From Leptospira dzoumogneensis (GTDB taxonomy: Bacteria; Spirochaetota; Leptospiria; Leptospirales; Leptospiraceae), in assembly GCF_004770895.1 (NCBI RefSeq), contig NZ_RQHS01000019.1:496001-560000 (forward strand): a stretch of DNA of 64,000 nt. The letters run 5' to 3'. The notes under the pieces were generated by a model, which saw nothing but the letters and a program-made list of their open reading frames with translations, was not told the DNA's origin and did not search any database. Position numbers and translations under genes: made by a program. Position 1 is the stretch's first letter. Each line of letters opens with the position of its first letter. Below are positions 30,206 through 42,350 of this stretch, piece after piece.

Positions 30206-31666
30206 ATGTCCCTCAAAAAAATCGGGATCACGGTCCTTGCTCTTATTGCGATCTTCCTAATTTATACGATCGCATTCACTGAAAAAGGGATAAAACCCAT
30301 TCAACCGGAAGCCACAGTTCCAAGCTTAGATTATTCCGCTCTAAGTGAAGAGGCCGCAAAAGATCTACAAGCTTATATAAGGATCGCAACAATAAGAGGT
30401 AGAGAGAAGGAAGGTGCACTCTTTTTAAAATCCGTATTAGACAAAAGAGGAATTCCTTCTCGCATCATTGAATATCCTGGTAAGCCGGACAGAGCATCTC
30501 TTCTTGCTGAATTAAAAGGTAAAGATACAACTAAAGAAGGTTTAATACTCACAAGTCATATCGATGTTGTAGAAGCAGATGCAAAAGACTGGGATGTTCC
30601 ACCATTCTCCGGAATAAGAAAAGGAGATAGAATTCATGGAAGAGGTGCAGTCGATGTTAAGGGTCTTGGCATCATGCAACTATACGCATTCTTATTGATC
30701 CATGAGAACAAGATCCCACTCGAAAGAAACTTAATGTTCCTCGCGATCGCAGATGAAGAAAGCCGCTCAGAATATGGAGCTAGATTCTTAGTAGATAAAC
30801 ATAAAGAAATATTCAACGGATATGAATATGTTTGGAACGAAGGCGGGACAGGATCCAAAGACATAGCGATCCAAGGTTCTAAAGTATTCAATATTCAACT
30901 CGCAGAAAAAGGCGCAGTGTGGTTGGACTTAAAAGCTAAATCTATTCCAGGACATGGAAGTACTCCTCCTGTGTCTTATGCTGCAAAGTCCATGGTGGAT
31001 TTTTTACAAGAAGTGCAGAACATCGGGAACAAAACGATGATCAAGGATGAGACTGCAGCATTCTTCTATTCATTAGGAGGCATCAGTAATTTTCCTGACT
31101 CGTTTGTATTAAAGAGATCTAGAAACCCTTTACTCTTTATCATATTAAAAGGTGTGATCAACTCTAACAGGCACTTAAGAGCGATGACTAGAAACACTGT
31201 GAGTCTAACCGGTATAGATAGTCATCCGATCGGAATGAATGTGATCACTTCTGAGACAACAGGTTCATTAGACATTCGTATTCTTCCGGGACAAGATGAG
31301 AAAAAGATCTTTGAAGAAGTAAAAGCACTCGGGGAAAAATACGGAGTAGAAGTCAGCGCTCGTCACTTAGAGTCGGGAAGCATTTCTCCAATGGATGGAT
31401 TACTCTTCCGAGTTCTTGCTGGAACTGTGACTGCAGTGGAGCCTGGATCGATCGCAACTCCATTCTTATCACCTGGAACTACAGACAGTTCTTATCTTAG
31501 ACAGATCGGATTAAAATGTTATGGACTCATTCCTGCATTACTTTCCTCGGAGGAGATAGATGGTATTCATGGTAAGAATGAGAGCATGAGTATTCCTCAG
31601 CTCAAGATGGGAATTGAAATTTTATTCAAGTCCATCATAGAATACAATCACCAAGTCGCAAAGTAG
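30206..31666 (+). CDS. M20-family metallopeptidase, membrane-anchored or exported
   Basis: A 486-residue M20 peptidase of the carboxypeptidase S/PM20D1-like type. An N-terminal hydrophobic segment (residues 6-25) serves as signal or anchor. Metal ligands are visible in [10 protein letters not shown] (His), GRGAVDVKG (Asp), [14 protein letters not shown] (Glu pair) and in the C-terminal part [11 protein letters not shown]. The dimerisation insertion lies between about 215 and 360. It likely hydrolyses N-acyl amino acids or small peptides outside the cytoplasm; the substrate is unknown. rsmG begins one base after its stop. Confidence 0.9.
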   Translation: MSLKKIGITVLALIAIFLIYTIAFTEKGIKPIQPEATVPSLDYSALSEEAAKDLQAYIRIATIRGREKEGALFLKSVLDKRGIPSRIIEYPGKPDRASLLAELKGKDTTKEGLILTSHIDVVEADAKDWDVPPFSGIRKGDRIHGRGAVDVKGLGIMQLYAFLLIHENKIPLERNLMFLAIADEESRSEYGARFLVDKHKEIFNGYEYVWNEGGTGSKDIAIQGSKVFNIQLAEKGAVWLDLKAKSIPGHGSTPPVSYAAKSMVDFLQEVQNIGNKTMIKDETAAFFYSLGGISNFPDSFVLKRSRNPLLFIILKGVINSNRHLRAMTRNTVSLTGIDSHPIGMNVITSETTGSLDIRILPGQDEKKIFEEVKALGEKYGVEVSARHLESGSISPMDGLLFRVLAGTVTAVEPGSIATPFLSPGTTDSSYLRQIGLKCYGLIPALLSSEEIDGIHGKNESMSIPQLKMGIEILFKSIIEYNHQVAK

Positions 31667-31667
31667 A

Positions 31668-32433
31668 ATGACAGAAACAGAGACAAGCCATCCGGACTTC
31701 AATCATGATCCGGATGGGATCCAAGCCGCGGTTAAATATAGATTTTCAAAAGACGCAGAACAGATCCTTCCCTTATTCGATTGGGAACTTGTCTCTTCAT
31801 TCTTAACCTTCCTAAAAGAAAAGAACCAAGCAGGCGGTTTTTTTTCTAAAAGAGATACAAACGAGATCTTAGATCGTCATGTATTAGAGTCCATCTTTCA
31901 TATTTATAAGATCCGTTCCATCGTTGGATCGTTTAACAGTATGAAGGTGGGAGATGCCGGGACAGGTCCAGGCATACCTGGCTTCTTCTTTCGTTGTTTA
32001 ATAGAGAAGGAAAGGCCTAAACTAGTCCTATTAGATTCACAAAGAAGAAAACTCTCTCACACAGAAACGTTTGTGAAAGAAAACAAAATCACAGGGGTTG
32101 ATTTCCTTTTTGCAAGGGCGGAGGACTGGAAAACTGACTGGAATTTAGGTGTTTCTAGGGGGTTTGTACCCTATCCTTGGAGCGCAGAAGTCTTAAGTAG
32201 ATGTATTATAAAAGGAGGATATTATGTCCCTTTTATCGGGAAAGACGAGTTTGATGCAAAGATTGAAAAGAAGATCTTAACTGATAGTGGCTTTGAAGTT
32301 CTTAAGACTGTATTTTTATCTGAACTTGAATTTTTAGGCATGCGACATATTAAAGTCTTGAAAAAGGTCGGATCGGCAAGGCAAGGTATTCCTAGAGCTT
32401 GGAAGCTTCTCGAAAAGGAGAGCAAAGAATTCT

Positions 32434-32456
<23 letters not shown>
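31668..32456 (+). CDS. rsmG: 16S rRNA m7G527 methyltransferase RsmG
   Basis: A 262-residue protein, a little longer than typical RsmG because of an N-terminal extension. [14 protein letters not shown], the SAM motif [34 protein letters not shown] and the RAEDW motif identify the family; the RGF segment corresponds to the usual SRA/RA motif. It methylates G527 of 16S rRNA; loss of it gives low-level streptomycin resistance in other bacteria. Its 3' end overlaps parA by 23 bases, the conserved order rsmG-parA-parB. Confidence 0.88.
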
Positions 32457-33194
<738 letters not shown>

Positions 33195-33195
<1 letters not shown>

Positions 33196-34076
33196 TGAGT
33201 GCCAGCGCAAAACCGAAAGCATTAGGAAGGGGACTCGGGAATTTAATTCCTGTTTCGGAGGAAAAATCTTTCAAGGAAGCAGGCGGAGAAGGTTCGCTCA
33301 GAGAGGTAAAACTTTCAGAGATCCGTCCCAATCCTGACCAACCAAGAAGAACTTTTAATGAAGAATCATTGCGCGAACTTGCAGAGACCATCAAGGCTCA
33401 CGGAGTTATCCAACCGATAGTTGTTAAAGACACCGGTTCCGGATATGAGATCATCTCCGGAGAAAGAAGATACCGTGCATGTAAAATTGCAGGCTTCGTA
33501 AAAATCCCTGTCGTAGTTAAAAAAGCAAATGTGCAGCAAACTTTGGAAATGGCCCTTATCGAAAATATCCAAAGAGAAAATCTAAATCCGATCGAAGAGG
33601 CTTTGGCTTACAAAACTCTTTCTGAAAAATCCGGATTAAAGATCACTGATATTGCATCTAGAGTCGGTAAGAACAGAGCGACCGTATCCAACTTAATTCG
33701 TCTTTTACAATTGCCTGATTCAGTTATGGATCTGGTTAAGAATGGTAGAATATCCGAAGGTCATGCAAGACCTCTTCTATCCATTGCGGATCGTAAAAAA
33801 TCAGAACAGCTCGCTTACCAAATTGCAGAGAAAGGTTTAACAGTTCGCCAAGTAGAAGATATAGTTGCAAACTTAACGGAAGAAGCTCCAGTCAGAGAGA
33901 AGAAAAAATCCAAACGTAAAGAAGTGGATATTGTAGAACTTGAGAACAAGTTCCGCAAAAAATATTCTATGAAAGTGGATATCACACATAATTCTTCTTC
34001 CGGAAAAGGAAAACTCAGTATTGCTTATCCAAGCTTGGATGCTTTACAAAAAGTTTTAGATGCCCTAGGATTATAA
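33195..34076 (+). CDS. parB: Chromosome partitioning protein ParB (Spo0J)
   Basis: A 293-residue ParB. The CTPase/N-terminal domain has [12 protein letters not shown] and [12 protein letters not shown] (the GERR motif); [20 protein letters not shown] follows; the helix-turn-helix reads [34 protein letters not shown] and a C-terminal dimerisation domain complete it. It should bind the two GTTTCACGTGAAAC sites 3.6-4.7 kb upstream and spread as a clamp. Confidence 0.97.
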
Positions 34077-34110
34077 CCCGCTAAAGAATATTAGTTATCA
34101 GAATTAGCCT

Positions 34111-34530
34111 ATGAGTTCAAACGATTCGGAATTCTATTATACTCTAAGAGTACGCTATTCCGAGATAGATGCGCAAGCAGTAGTATTCAACGCACATTAT
34201 CTCACTTACTTTGATACCGCTTTGAACGAGTACATGAGATTTTTAAAGTACGACTATAAGGGCGAATTAGAGAAGAATGGTCTAGACTTTGTAGTCACTC
34301 GCTCTTTGATCGAATATAAATCGCCTGCAAGATTTGACGAAGAACTAAAAATTTATGTGAAAGCAGGAGAGATCAAACCTGCTAGTATTCTTTGGAATAT
34401 CCAAGTTCGAAAAGGTTCGGATGATACTTTAGTTTGTAATGGAGAATTGACCTGGGCATTTTTGGTATTGGAATCCAGAAAGCCAGCAAAACTACCGGAA
34501 GTATTTAAGAACTTAAGTTCTAAGAACTGA
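34111..34530 (+). CDS. Acyl-CoA thioesterase, 4HBT/YbgC type
   Basis: A 139-residue hotdog-fold thioesterase. The sequence RVRYSEIDAQAVVFNAHYLTYFDTA carries the Asp and the Tyr-rich helix of the YbgC/FadM group, and VVTRSLIEYKSPARFDEEL is the following strand pair. It hydrolyses an acyl-CoA; substrate chain length is unknown. It converges with the DUF327 gene with no gap. Confidence 0.88.
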   Translation: MSSNDSEFYYTLRVRYSEIDAQAVVFNAHYLTYFDTALNEYMRFLKYDYKGELEKNGLDFVVTRSLIEYKSPARFDEELKIYVKAGEIKPASILWNIQVRKGSDDTLVCNGELTWAFLVLESRKPAKLPEVFKNLSSKN

Positions 34531-35037
34531 TCAATTCATCAGGTCTACTAATAGACCACGAATATCTTCCATTCTTTTCATCAGATCAAAAGTAGAATTC
34601 TCAGGATGAATGATAAAGTCCGCTAAAGTTTGGATCTTATCATCTACTATCTGAACTACTTGGTAAACTTTCTCGGATCCGCCGCGGGCGCGAGTGCGTA
34701 AAGTTTCCAAACTTGTATTTCTATCTAGAACTTCTTTCAAGATCCCTTGAACGATCCTTTTATAAACTTCCAGATTTGAGTAAGTAGGAGATTTTAGAAA
34801 ATTTCTCTCTGCATCAGGAAGATCTCTAAGCAAAGAATTTAGATCTCTTGTTCTTTCCTGGTTATAAGGAAGTAGATGTTCTACTAAATCGAAAAATTCA
34901 CTTTTAGAATCAGGTATCTGGGAATCTGATACTGAACTAGGAACAGGTTGATATATAGAAGCACTTAGGGAAAGTCCGAAGTCTCTTTTTTTACGTGATT
35001 CTGTGCGAGGGTCTTTTTGCTGAGATTGGATCTTCAA
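34531..35037 (-). CDS. DUF327/YaaR-family protein
   Basis: A 168-residue, largely helical protein. The stretch RDLNSLLRDLPDAERNFLKSP and YKRIVQGILKEVLDRNTSLETL with YQVVQIVDDKIQTLADFI is the YaaR (DUF327) family pattern, known in Firmicutes and spirochaetes and without settled function. The first 45 residues are charged and Ser/Pro-rich. It overlaps the bactofilin gene by four bases (ATGA). Confidence 0.8.
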   Translation of the reverse strand: MKIQSQQKDPRTESRKKRDFGLSLSASIYQPVPSSVSDSQIPDSKSEFFDLVEHLLPYNQERTRDLNSLLRDLPDAERNFLKSPTYSNLEVYKRIVQGILKEVLDRNTSLETLRTRARGGSEKVYQVVQIVDDKIQTLADFIIHPENSTFDLMKRMEDIRGLLVDLMN

Positions 35038-35381
35038 TGAGTGGTCGGGTTAATCTTACAATTTCCCTCGAATTGTACTCCCTCTTCCATAACTACCTTT
35101 GGAGTGATAATATCACCTTTCATACGGCAGCTTGCGAGTAGAGTCACTCGTTCCGACGCGAATATATTCCCATTAATTTCACCGCCGGCGACGACAATAC
35201 GAGCTTTAATATCCGTATCGACGATTCCGGTCTTTCCAATTAGGACTTTTCCGTCGGTTTTTATGGTTCCCCTAAAAATACCGTCAATACGTAGAAGCCC
35301 GGAAAGTTTGAAGTCTCCGCTGAATTCGGCGCCTTCGCCGATGATGCTATTTACCGCTAATTGCTCTTCTGTATGGGCCAT
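35034..35381 (-). CDS. Bactofilin
   Basis: A 115-residue bactofilin (DUF583, CcmA-like). It is a right-handed beta helix made of short repeats: GAEFSGDFKLSGLLRIDG, IFRGTIKTDGKVLIG, GIVDTDIKARIVVAG, GEINGNIFASERVTLLA. Bactofilins polymerise without nucleotide and scaffold envelope enzymes. In Leptospira bactofilins affect helical shape. It overlaps the M23 peptidase gene by one base, the common bactofilin-M23 pairing, which points to a joint role in peptidoglycan and cell shape. Confidence 0.93.
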   Translation of the reverse strand: MAHTEEQLAVNSIIGEGAEFSGDFKLSGLLRIDGIFRGTIKTDGKVLIGKTGIVDTDIKARIVVAGGEINGNIFASERVTLLASCRMKGDIITPKVVMEEGVQFEGNCKINPTTH

Positions 35382-36379
35382 CAGTCTTGGATCTGGTTCA
35401 AGAATGCAAACGGATCGATCGCTCTGGTGCCCACATGAATTTCATAATGAAGACTGTATTGAGGACTGTTTTCCGATTTTCCAACGAAACCTAATACTTC
35501 GTTTTTGGAAATTTGCTGATTCGCTTTCACTTTTACACGATCCAGATTAGAGTAAATCGTTTTCCAACCGAACTTGTGAGCTACTTTTACGAAATATCCG
35601 GTGTTACGAGTGTATCCGATCTCGTAAACTGTACCAGGTGCAGTTGCCACTACTTCTGATCCAGGGAAAGCTCCGATATCCAATCCGTTGTTGAAGTCCC
35701 TGCGAGCGGTAACCGGATTCAGATATTCTCCATAAGGATAAAGAACATATCCTTTTACCGGCCAGACAGACGGGGTTTGACGGATTAGATTTTTACGTTT
35801 TTTTAATATACTTATGATTTCTTGAGTAAGTTCGTTCGCTACTTTAAGATTATGAACATCTTCTTTCAGTCGGAATACTTCTGCGCCCGGTGCTAAATTT
35901 TTATCGGAACCAAGAGAAAGTTTTTCTGCTCCACCGATCCCTTTTGCAACTTTGGAATTGTCTCCGGTCAATCTTCCGTAAAGAGCGCCTACATGATTGT
36001 GATAGTACTCAACATGCTCGTGAAGACCGTTGATCTCTTCTTTCATTTTTGCGGACTGACGAATGAAGTCTTGGTTGGATAAGTTCAACTCTGTAAGTTG
36101 GTGAATGGATCCTGAATGACTAAGAACGTTGATAGAGCTGATAAGAAGAAGGACCAGAATTGTCCCGATGAAGATGGTGATTGCTCTGTAAGAGATATGA
36201 AAGTTGATCGTCTTTTGTTCGGAGTGAGGGATCACCATGACGGTGAGACGTTCTTTACCCTTCTTATTCCAATTTGCTATTTTGATATCTAGCTTAAGCT
36301 TCAGATCTTGGTATTTGTATCTGAGCCTATAATAAAGTAGTGCAAGATAGGATTTAAGATTCAAGCTATTATGTCCCAA
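35381..36379 (-). CDS. M23-family peptidase with one membrane anchor
   Basis: A 332-residue protein. A basic cytoplasmic N terminus is followed by a transmembrane helix (about residues 63-85, [20 protein letters not shown]), a coiled coil (about 95-200) and a LytM/M23 domain. Metal-site motifs are [19 protein letters not shown], where the zinc His of HxxxD is replaced (NNGLD), and SLHYEIHVG (HxH reads HYEIH). Because the first zinc ligand is absent, the domain may be a structural or regulatory LytM rather than an active endopeptidase. It starts the bactofilin-DUF327 operon. Confidence 0.88.
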   Translation of the reverse strand: MGHNSLNLKSYLALLYYRLRYKYQDLKLKLDIKIANWNKKGKERLTVMVIPHSEQKTINFHISYRAITIFIGTILVLLLISSINVLSHSGSIHQLTELNLSNQDFIRQSAKMKEEINGLHEHVEYYHNHVGALYGRLTGDNSKVAKGIGGAEKLSLGSDKNLAPGAEVFRLKEDVHNLKVANELTQEIISILKKRKNLIRQTPSVWPVKGYVLYPYGEYLNPVTARRDFNNGLDIGAFPGSEVVATAPGTVYEIGYTRNTGYFVKVAHKFGWKTIYSNLDRVKVKANQQISKNEVLGFVGKSENSPQYSLHYEIHVGTRAIDPFAFLNQIQD

Positions 36380-36483
36380 ACCAACGAGTTTCCCCGTTCC
36401 GTAGTTATGCTGTAAGGATTCTAAAAAATTCTCTTTTCAGTCAATACAAATCACGAAAACTGCCTTTTAAAAGCCGTTTTCAT

Positions 36484-37290
36484 ATGTACTCCATCATCGA
36501 CACACATTGCCACTTAGATATAATACAAGAGCAAGGGCAGGATATTGCAGAATCTATAAAAAAAGCAAAAGAATCCGGTATAAAAAAGATCGTCCAGATC
36601 GGTATCGACCTTGAGAGTTCAATTAGAGCGAAAGGTTTATCTGAAAAATTTTCAGATGAAGAGATAGAAATATTTTATTCGATCGGTTGCCATCCGACTG
36701 AAACTCATGAATTTCCTAAAAAAGAAGAAATTTTGACATTAGTCAAAGAAAACGTTACGGACCGAAAGTTATCTGCGATTGGAGAGATCGGATTAGATTA
36801 TTATCACGATGCTTCGACTAAGGCGTATCAGGCGGACGTGCTGCATTCTTTCTTAGAAGCTTCCGGTCAGTATTCGCTTCCTGTAGTGATCCATTCAAGA
36901 GATGCTGCAGAAGATACGGTTTCTATCTTAAAAGAACATAGAGACAAGGCATTTGGAGTGATCCATTGTTTTACTTATGATTATCCAACGGCGAAGAAGT
37001 TAGTGGATCTAGGATATTATATTTCCTTTTCGGGAATAGTCGCTTTTAAGAATGCAAGAGATATCCAAGAAGCCGCCGAAAAACTTCCGTTAGAAAGTAT
37101 GCTCATCGAAACAGATGCACCTTTTCTTGCACCGCCTCCTTTCAGGGGAAAAAGAAATGAGCCATCCTATACTAAATTCGTTTTAGAAAAAATGTTCTCA
37201 CTTAGAAAAGAATCTAACTCCGAAGTGGAAAAAACTTTGTATAATAATTCCTTAAAATTCACGCAAAGGAAGGCGTATCATCATGATTGA
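36484..37290 (+). CDS. TatD-family metal-dependent deoxyribonuclease
   Basis: A 268-residue TIM-barrel hydrolase. Metal ligands are in [37 protein letters not shown] and [16 protein letters not shown]. TatD proteins act as 3'-5' exonucleases in DNA repair. The final residues overlap serS by eight bases. Confidence 0.93.
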   Translation: MYSIIDTHCHLDIIQEQGQDIAESIKKAKESGIKKIVQIGIDLESSIRAKGLSEKFSDEEIEIFYSIGCHPTETHEFPKKEEILTLVKENVTDRKLSAIGEIGLDYYHDASTKAYQADVLHSFLEASGQYSLPVVIHSRDAAEDTVSILKEHRDKAFGVIHCFTYDYPTAKKLVDLGYYISFSGIVAFKNARDIQEAAEKLPLESMLIETDAPFLAPPPFRGKRNEPSYTKFVLEKMFSLRKESNSEVEKTLYNNSLKFTQRKAYHHD

Positions 37291-38536
37291 TCTAAAATAT
37301 ATTACCGATAACACTGAAGAATTAAAATCTAATCTGGAACTAAGAGGCTTTAAAGACCTCGCTGTTTTGGACCAACTTGCAGATATCATCCAAAAGAAAA
37401 AAGTCCTCCAAAAGGAAGCGGATGTATTCCGTGAGGAAAGAAATAAAGCAAGTAAAGAGATAGGAAAGGTAAAACAAGCAGGCGGAGATATTGCTGCCGC
37501 TTCTGCCGCCGTAAAAGAGATCGGAGATAAGATCAAAAAGATAGAAGATGATCTTGAATCTCTCGAATCCAAACTGCTCGAAATCAATTTAGGTCTCCCT
37601 AATATTCTAGATAAAGATGTTCCTGTAGGTAAAAACGAACATGATAATAAAGTTTTGTATGAAGTAGGAGAAGTCCGAGACTATAAATTTACTCCTAAAC
37701 CTCATTTTGAATTGGGAGAGGCATTAGGCTGGTTCAATTTCGAGAAGGGAACAAAACTCGCAGGTGCCAGAGCCTACACTTATTTCGGCCTAGGCGCTAA
37801 ATTAGAAAGAGCACTTGCAAATCTAATGCTTGAAACTCACACGACTGAACATGGTTATACAGAAGTTTGGGTACCTGTTATGGTAAACGACGAATGTATG
37901 ACTACTACGGGACAATATCCTAAATTTAAGGACGAGTATTATAGATTAGAAAGAGATGAACTCAATCTTATCCCTACTGCAGAAGTTCCTCTAACGAACT
38001 TATACAGGGACGAGATCATTCCTGAAGGTTCCCTGCCTATTTCTATCACTGCTCATAGCTCTTGTTTTAGAAGAGAAGCAGGTTCCTATGGAAAGGATAC
38101 AAGAGGTCTGGTTCGAGTTCACCAATTCCAAAAAGTAGAACTTGTGAAGTTTGCTCGCCCAGAAGATTCAGAAGAAGAGCATAAAAAGATGCTTTCTCAT
38201 GCGGAGAATATCCTAAAAAAATTAGGGATACGATACAGAGTGATGTTATTATGCAGCGGTGATATTTCGGCTGCTTCTTCCAAAACTTATGATTTGGAAG
38301 TTTGGATGCCTGGTCTGAATCGTTGGATGGAAATTTCTTCCGTTTCTAACTTCAAGGATTTTCAGGCAAGACGTGGTAAGATCCGCTACAAATCCAAAGA
38401 AGGCAAAAACCAATTGGTCCATACATTGAACGGTTCCGGTTTGGCGATCGGTAGGACCTTGGCCGCAGTTATAGAAACGTATCAAAAAGAAGACGGGACT
38501 ATAGACTTCCCGGAAGCTTTGAAAAAATATCTCTGA
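37283..38536 (+). CDS. serS: Seryl-tRNA synthetase
   Basis: A 417-residue class II synthetase. The N-terminal long antiparallel coiled coil (about residues 30-110) binds the tRNA-Ser variable arm. Motif 2 is [31 protein letters not shown] is the Ser-recognising TxE loop; motif 3 is [19 protein letters not shown]. It charges tRNA-Ser with serine. It is coupled to the tatD-like gene by an eight-base overlap. Confidence 0.97.
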   Translation: MIDLKYITDNTEELKSNLELRGFKDLAVLDQLADIIQKKKVLQKEADVFREERNKASKEIGKVKQAGGDIAAASAAVKEIGDKIKKIEDDLESLESKLLEINLGLPNILDKDVPVGKNEHDNKVLYEVGEVRDYKFTPKPHFELGEALGWFNFEKGTKLAGARAYTYFGLGAKLERALANLMLETHTTEHGYTEVWVPVMVNDECMTTTGQYPKFKDEYYRLERDELNLIPTAEVPLTNLYRDEIIPEGSLPISITAHSSCFRREAGSYGKDTRGLVRVHQFQKVELVKFARPEDSEEEHKKMLSHAENILKKLGIRYRVMLLCSGDISAASSKTYDLEVWMPGLNRWMEISSVSNFKDFQARRGKIRYKSKEGKNQLVHTLNGSGLAIGRTLAAVIETYQKEDGTIDFPEALKKYL

Positions 38537-38589
38537 TTTTTTCTTCGAAAAAGTATCAGGTTTTTCTCTAAAAGACAGATAGTTAGAGT

Positions 38590-39870
38590 ATGGCTTCTAA
38601 AATCCATACTCTATCTTCTTTTTCTATCAAGATCATTTCCGTCTTACTTTATTATTTCATATTTGCTGGATTTTCAGTATCCGGCGCGGAAGACTCCTCT
38701 TCAAAAGGAAAGGTTTCTCCTTTAAAAGGAGAGATTAACACTTCTTTAAACGAGTTCGGGATCAGTCTTTCGGAAGATGGTAATACTCTTTATTATTATT
38801 CCAAACGTAGGAATTCCAATTACTCGGATCTGTACAAATCTGTAAAAACAAAAGATGGCTGGAGTTCGGGTGTAGAAGTTTCCGAATTAAATTCTCAATT
38901 CGACGATCAAAGTCCTTTCGTTATAGAAAATGAGAAGGCGATCATCTTCTCTTCTAATCGAGACGGAAGTATAGAATTCAAATTAGGCAACGGCAAGATA
39001 GGAGTCTCAAGAGATCTTTACTTCGCCACTTTGAAAGATGGGGCTTGGGACAAAGCCACTAGACTTCCTCAAGAAGTAAACACTCCTGCAATCGAAGAGA
39101 ATCCTTTTTTAGCGGGAAGTTATTTATTCTTCACTCGCTATCCATTCGGAAAAGTTGCCGAGTCTGATATTTATATTTCAGAATATAAGGACGGCTCTTG
39201 GAGAAAAGCGATCCGTATGGAAAGCCCTGTAAATACGGAACATGCCGAGATAGCTGCCACTTTGAGTAGAGATAGTAAGTATCTGTATTTTTCTTCCAAT
39301 CGTCCGGGCGGTTACGGTGGATTAGATATTTATAAAGTAGAGATCAAGGAAGACGGGACCTTCTCCCCTGCAGTTAACCTTGGACCGGTCATCAATTCCC
39401 CCGGCGACGAAGCATTCTATACTGAAACTCCTGACGGTAAAAATGCATACTTTTGCAGGTTGGAAAAAGAAGGTGGGAATTACGATATCTACGAATTTTC
39501 AGTGAATGAATGGGAAGAATTGAAGAAGAATAAAAAGATCTCCTTGGAATCCATTCATTTTAGGACCGGCTCTTTCGAGATCGAAGAAGAGTCTTTTGAA
39601 ATTTTAGATAGATTGGTTGCCTTCTTAAATGAAAACCCTTCCATAAAACTGAAAATCACAGGCCATACTGATTTACATGGAGATCCGAACGACAATTTGG
39701 AATTAAGCCGAAATCGGGCCGGGGCAGTTAAGGACTATTTGGTCAAAAAAGGAATTTCTACGGGTAGATTTTCCACGGATGGAAAGGGAAGTAAGGAACC
39801 GATTTATCCAGAAAAAAACCCGGAAACGGACCGTAAAAATCGAAGGACTGAATTTCAAATTTTAGAATAG
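38590..39870 (+). CDS. OmpA-family outer-membrane protein with PD40 beta-propeller
   Basis: A 426-residue exported protein. After a signal peptide (hydrophobic to about residue 32) come five PD40-like blades: SEDGNTLYYYSKR, NEKAIIFSSNRDG, GSYLFFTRYPFG, SRDSKYLYFSSNRPGG and DGKNAYFCRLEKEGG. The C-terminal OmpA domain (about 315-426) has ITGHTDLHGDPNDNLELSRNRAG and DRKNRRTEFQI, the residues that bind the peptide stem of peptidoglycan. It probably links outer membrane and cell wall. It is the first of three envelope genes in a row. Confidence 0.92.
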   Translation: MASKIHTLSSFSIKIISVLLYYFIFAGFSVSGAEDSSSKGKVSPLKGEINTSLNEFGISLSEDGNTLYYYSKRRNSNYSDLYKSVKTKDGWSSGVEVSELNSQFDDQSPFVIENEKAIIFSSNRDGSIEFKLGNGKIGVSRDLYFATLKDGAWDKATRLPQEVNTPAIEENPFLAGSYLFFTRYPFGKVAESDIYISEYKDGSWRKAIRMESPVNTEHAEIAATLSRDSKYLYFSSNRPGGYGGLDIYKVEIKEDGTFSPAVNLGPVINSPGDEAFYTETPDGKNAYFCRLEKEGGNYDIYEFSVNEWEELKKNKKISLESIHFRTGSFEIEEESFEILDRLVAFLNENPSIKLKITGHTDLHGDPNDNLELSRNRAGAVKDYLVKKGISTGRFSTDGKGSKEPIYPEKNPETDRKNRRTEFQILE

Positions 39871-39917
39871 ACTAAAAACTCCTTTAACAACCGGAAGATG
39901 CCGATAACTTAGGTATC

Positions 39918-40775
39918 ATGAAAATGCGGAAGCAGTTTCAGTCGGCATTCCTTTCGGTTTTTGTCCTTTTTATCTCTCTAGACTTATACTCTCAAACCAA
40001 AGCTATGCCTTCCAGATTGGACTTAGTCCTTTCTAAAAAGGAGTTAGTGGTCGGGGTCAATCGAGTTTACGAACCTTTTTATATCCAAGATCCTAAAGAC
40101 AGTTTTCCGGGTTTCGATATGGAACTTGCGAAACTATATGCGGATTATTTAGGAGTCGCGCTCAAAGTAAAACCTCTCAAAACTTTCCGCCAATTTTCTG
40201 ATGAGATTGCGGCCGGTACGATAGACATTGCGATGGCTGGAATGTCCACGGATCTAAGCCGTGGAAAAACAGTGACCTTCTCAGATCCGTATCTACTTAC
40301 GACTCCTGCAGGTCTTGTTAATAAACGTTCTCTTCCTCCCGAACCCGAAGGTAGTATTGTAACTACTAGAACTTTTAAATCTCTGGAAGACTTGGCCGTT
40401 TTAAACGCGCTTTCTTTTTCCGTTCGTTCCAATACTACAAATCATAATTATCTTTTGAGAAGGTTCGGTAAGAACCAAATTTACAGTTACCTTTCGGATT
40501 CTATCGCAATAGATGCATTAACAAAAGGGAATGTGATTTGTTATGTTGCGGACAGTTTGTATATTCTATCCATGCTGCAAAGACAACCTAGCCTGAAAGC
40601 GAACTATGTAGCGCTTATAAATCCTGTCATGGACGAATATATCAGCGCTGCATTACCTTTGAACGATCTAGTCTTTGCGGATAATTTTAATTTTTTCATC
40701 AAAGAATTAAAAAGAACAGGTGTGATAGAAGGTCTTCGCGCTAAATATTTTTTAGCAAGCGGTTGGGTAAAATAA
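39918..40775 (+). CDS. Family 3 extracellular solute-binding protein
   Basis: A 285-residue periplasmic binding protein with a signal peptide ([14 protein letters not shown]). [57 protein letters not shown] and the C-terminal [11 protein letters not shown] are family 3 signatures (amino acid-binding type). No ABC permease or ATPase is next to it, so it may serve a remote transporter or a sensor. It ends three bases before the beta-barrel gene. Confidence 0.88.
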   Translation: MKMRKQFQSAFLSVFVLFISLDLYSQTKAMPSRLDLVLSKKELVVGVNRVYEPFYIQDPKDSFPGFDMELAKLYADYLGVALKVKPLKTFRQFSDEIAAGTIDIAMAGMSTDLSRGKTVTFSDPYLLTTPAGLVNKRSLPPEPEGSIVTTRTFKSLEDLAVLNALSFSVRSNTTNHNYLLRRFGKNQIYSYLSDSIAIDALTKGNVICYVADSLYILSMLQRQPSLKANYVALINPVMDEYISAALPLNDLVFADNFNFFIKELKRTGVIEGLRAKYFLASGWVK

Positions 40776-40778
40776 TTC

Positions 40779-42350
40779 GTGTTGGACTCTCCGTTTCAAA
40801 AGATCCGAATTCTCGCCCTAGTAATATTTATCTTTGCAGGCGTTTCCGTTTCCGCTCAGGAAGTGGAGGAAAAAACAAAGATAGATTTCCAAGGAAACTA
40901 CAGGGTCCGCGGTTTTAATTTAGGAAGAGATATTTATACTTCCAGACAGACTCCCGTAACTCCTTATAATCGTTCCGCTTTTTTACAACAGTATAACCAA
41001 GACACTCTCACTAAGTACCAAAACGAGTTATCCGCAAGAGAGAAAGGTAATGCTAGCACTCTCAGTCCTCAGAAGGAAGATACGACTTATTACGATACAA
41101 GGATGACCTTGAATATGAACTTCTCCACTTCGAAATATTTCGAGGCGTTGGTAGGTGTTCAAATAGGTGATATTATCTTCGGCGGAAGAGGAGTTAATCA
41201 GAGCTCAAACGTAGGACCCGGGCAAGGTGGAGAAGCTAGCTTCAGTTCCGCAGTGAATATGCAGACGAACTTTCTTTATCTTAACTTTAAATTACCCGAG
41301 AGAAGTTTTACTGCAAGAGTCGGTCTGCAACTTTTCACTTCCGCACAAGGTAGAGTTGTTTTTGTACCTGGAACAGGTGTAAACTTAACCAAAGATATCA
41401 GAGATTGGAATACAACGGTAGAAGGTGGATGGTTCGTCGCAAAACAAAACAATCTTACCGACTTGGATAAGAATACATTTGCGGATAAAAATTACCAAGG
41501 TTCTAACGTTTACTTTTATAAGATTAAAACTAGTTTCTTTAATAACGCAAAACACGAGTTGTACAGCTTTTATTTGGATGATAATTTAAGACAAGTTCAG
41601 GATGTGACTGGTGTATATGGTTTGGTTTCTAGGACAAGCGACGCGAGCCAGTTATTCTGGCACGGACTATTCAATGAATTTAATTTTTCCGATTTTACAT
41701 TAACAGTTCATGGGATCTATAATCATGGAACTGTTAAATCTTTGAATCCGTATCGAGATGCTGACGGTAACGAGATCCAACAGAAGTATGACCGTTATAA
41801 GATCAAAGGTGGATTCTTTGATATGCAGTTGTCTTATAGATACGATGAATCTATAAGAGTTACCGCAATGGGTTCAGGTTCTACCGGAAGACCCGGTTAT
41901 GAAAAAGATGGGACCAGATCTAACTTGCATGGGAATGGTTATCGAACTTTGTTCCCAGGATACTCACTTTCCAACATCGCGAACGACTTTACGGGAGGTT
42001 ATGCATTATTCTCCGGTAGAGATATGAGCGGTTTGTATGAGTATGGGATCTTTACGGATATAGTCTTATCTGGTCCTTTGGTTTTAACTCTAGGCTATTA
42101 TAGATTGTACGGAACCAAGTCTCCTTTGATAGACAATAATCGTTTTTACAATGAGGAGAACTTCTACCATACCTCCGCATACTTCGGTCAGGAATATAAC
42201 CTGAACTTAAGATGGAGTGCATTCAGGGATATGCAGATACTTTTACGTTCAGGTTATTTTATAGCAGGCAATGGTTTGAAAGCTTATTTAGATACGACTC
42301 AAGGAACAATCCTAAGAGAATTGTTCGTCACTGCAGAACATAGATTCTAA
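40779..42350 (+). CDS. Outer-membrane beta-barrel protein, porin/alginate-export-like
   Basis: A 523-residue protein starting at GTG, with a signal peptide ending near SVSAQEVEE. The mature chain alternates aromatic and polar residues in amphipathic strands ([38 protein letters not shown], and later strands) and ends in a terminal Phe (LFVTAEHRF), the outer-membrane insertion signal. It is most like the alginate-export-type or other large porins; the substrate is not known. It follows the solute-binding protein by three bases and overlaps recR by four bases at the convergent end. Confidence 0.82.
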   Translation: MLDSPFQKIRILALVIFIFAGVSVSAQEVEEKTKIDFQGNYRVRGFNLGRDIYTSRQTPVTPYNRSAFLQQYNQDTLTKYQNELSAREKGNASTLSPQKEDTTYYDTRMTLNMNFSTSKYFEALVGVQIGDIIFGGRGVNQSSNVGPGQGGEASFSSAVNMQTNFLYLNFKLPERSFTARVGLQLFTSAQGRVVFVPGTGVNLTKDIRDWNTTVEGGWFVAKQNNLTDLDKNTFADKNYQGSNVYFYKIKTSFFNNAKHELYSFYLDDNLRQVQDVTGVYGLVSRTSDASQLFWHGLFNEFNFSDFTLTVHGIYNHGTVKSLNPYRDADGNEIQQKYDRYKIKGGFFDMQLSYRYDESIRVTAMGSGSTGRPGYEKDGTRSNLHGNGYRTLFPGYSLSNIANDFTGGYALFSGRDMSGLYEYGIFTDIVLSGPLVLTLGYYRLYGTKSPLIDNNRFYNEENFYHTSAYFGQEYNLNLRWSAFRDMQILLRSGYFIAGNGLKAYLDTTQGTILRELFVTAEHRF

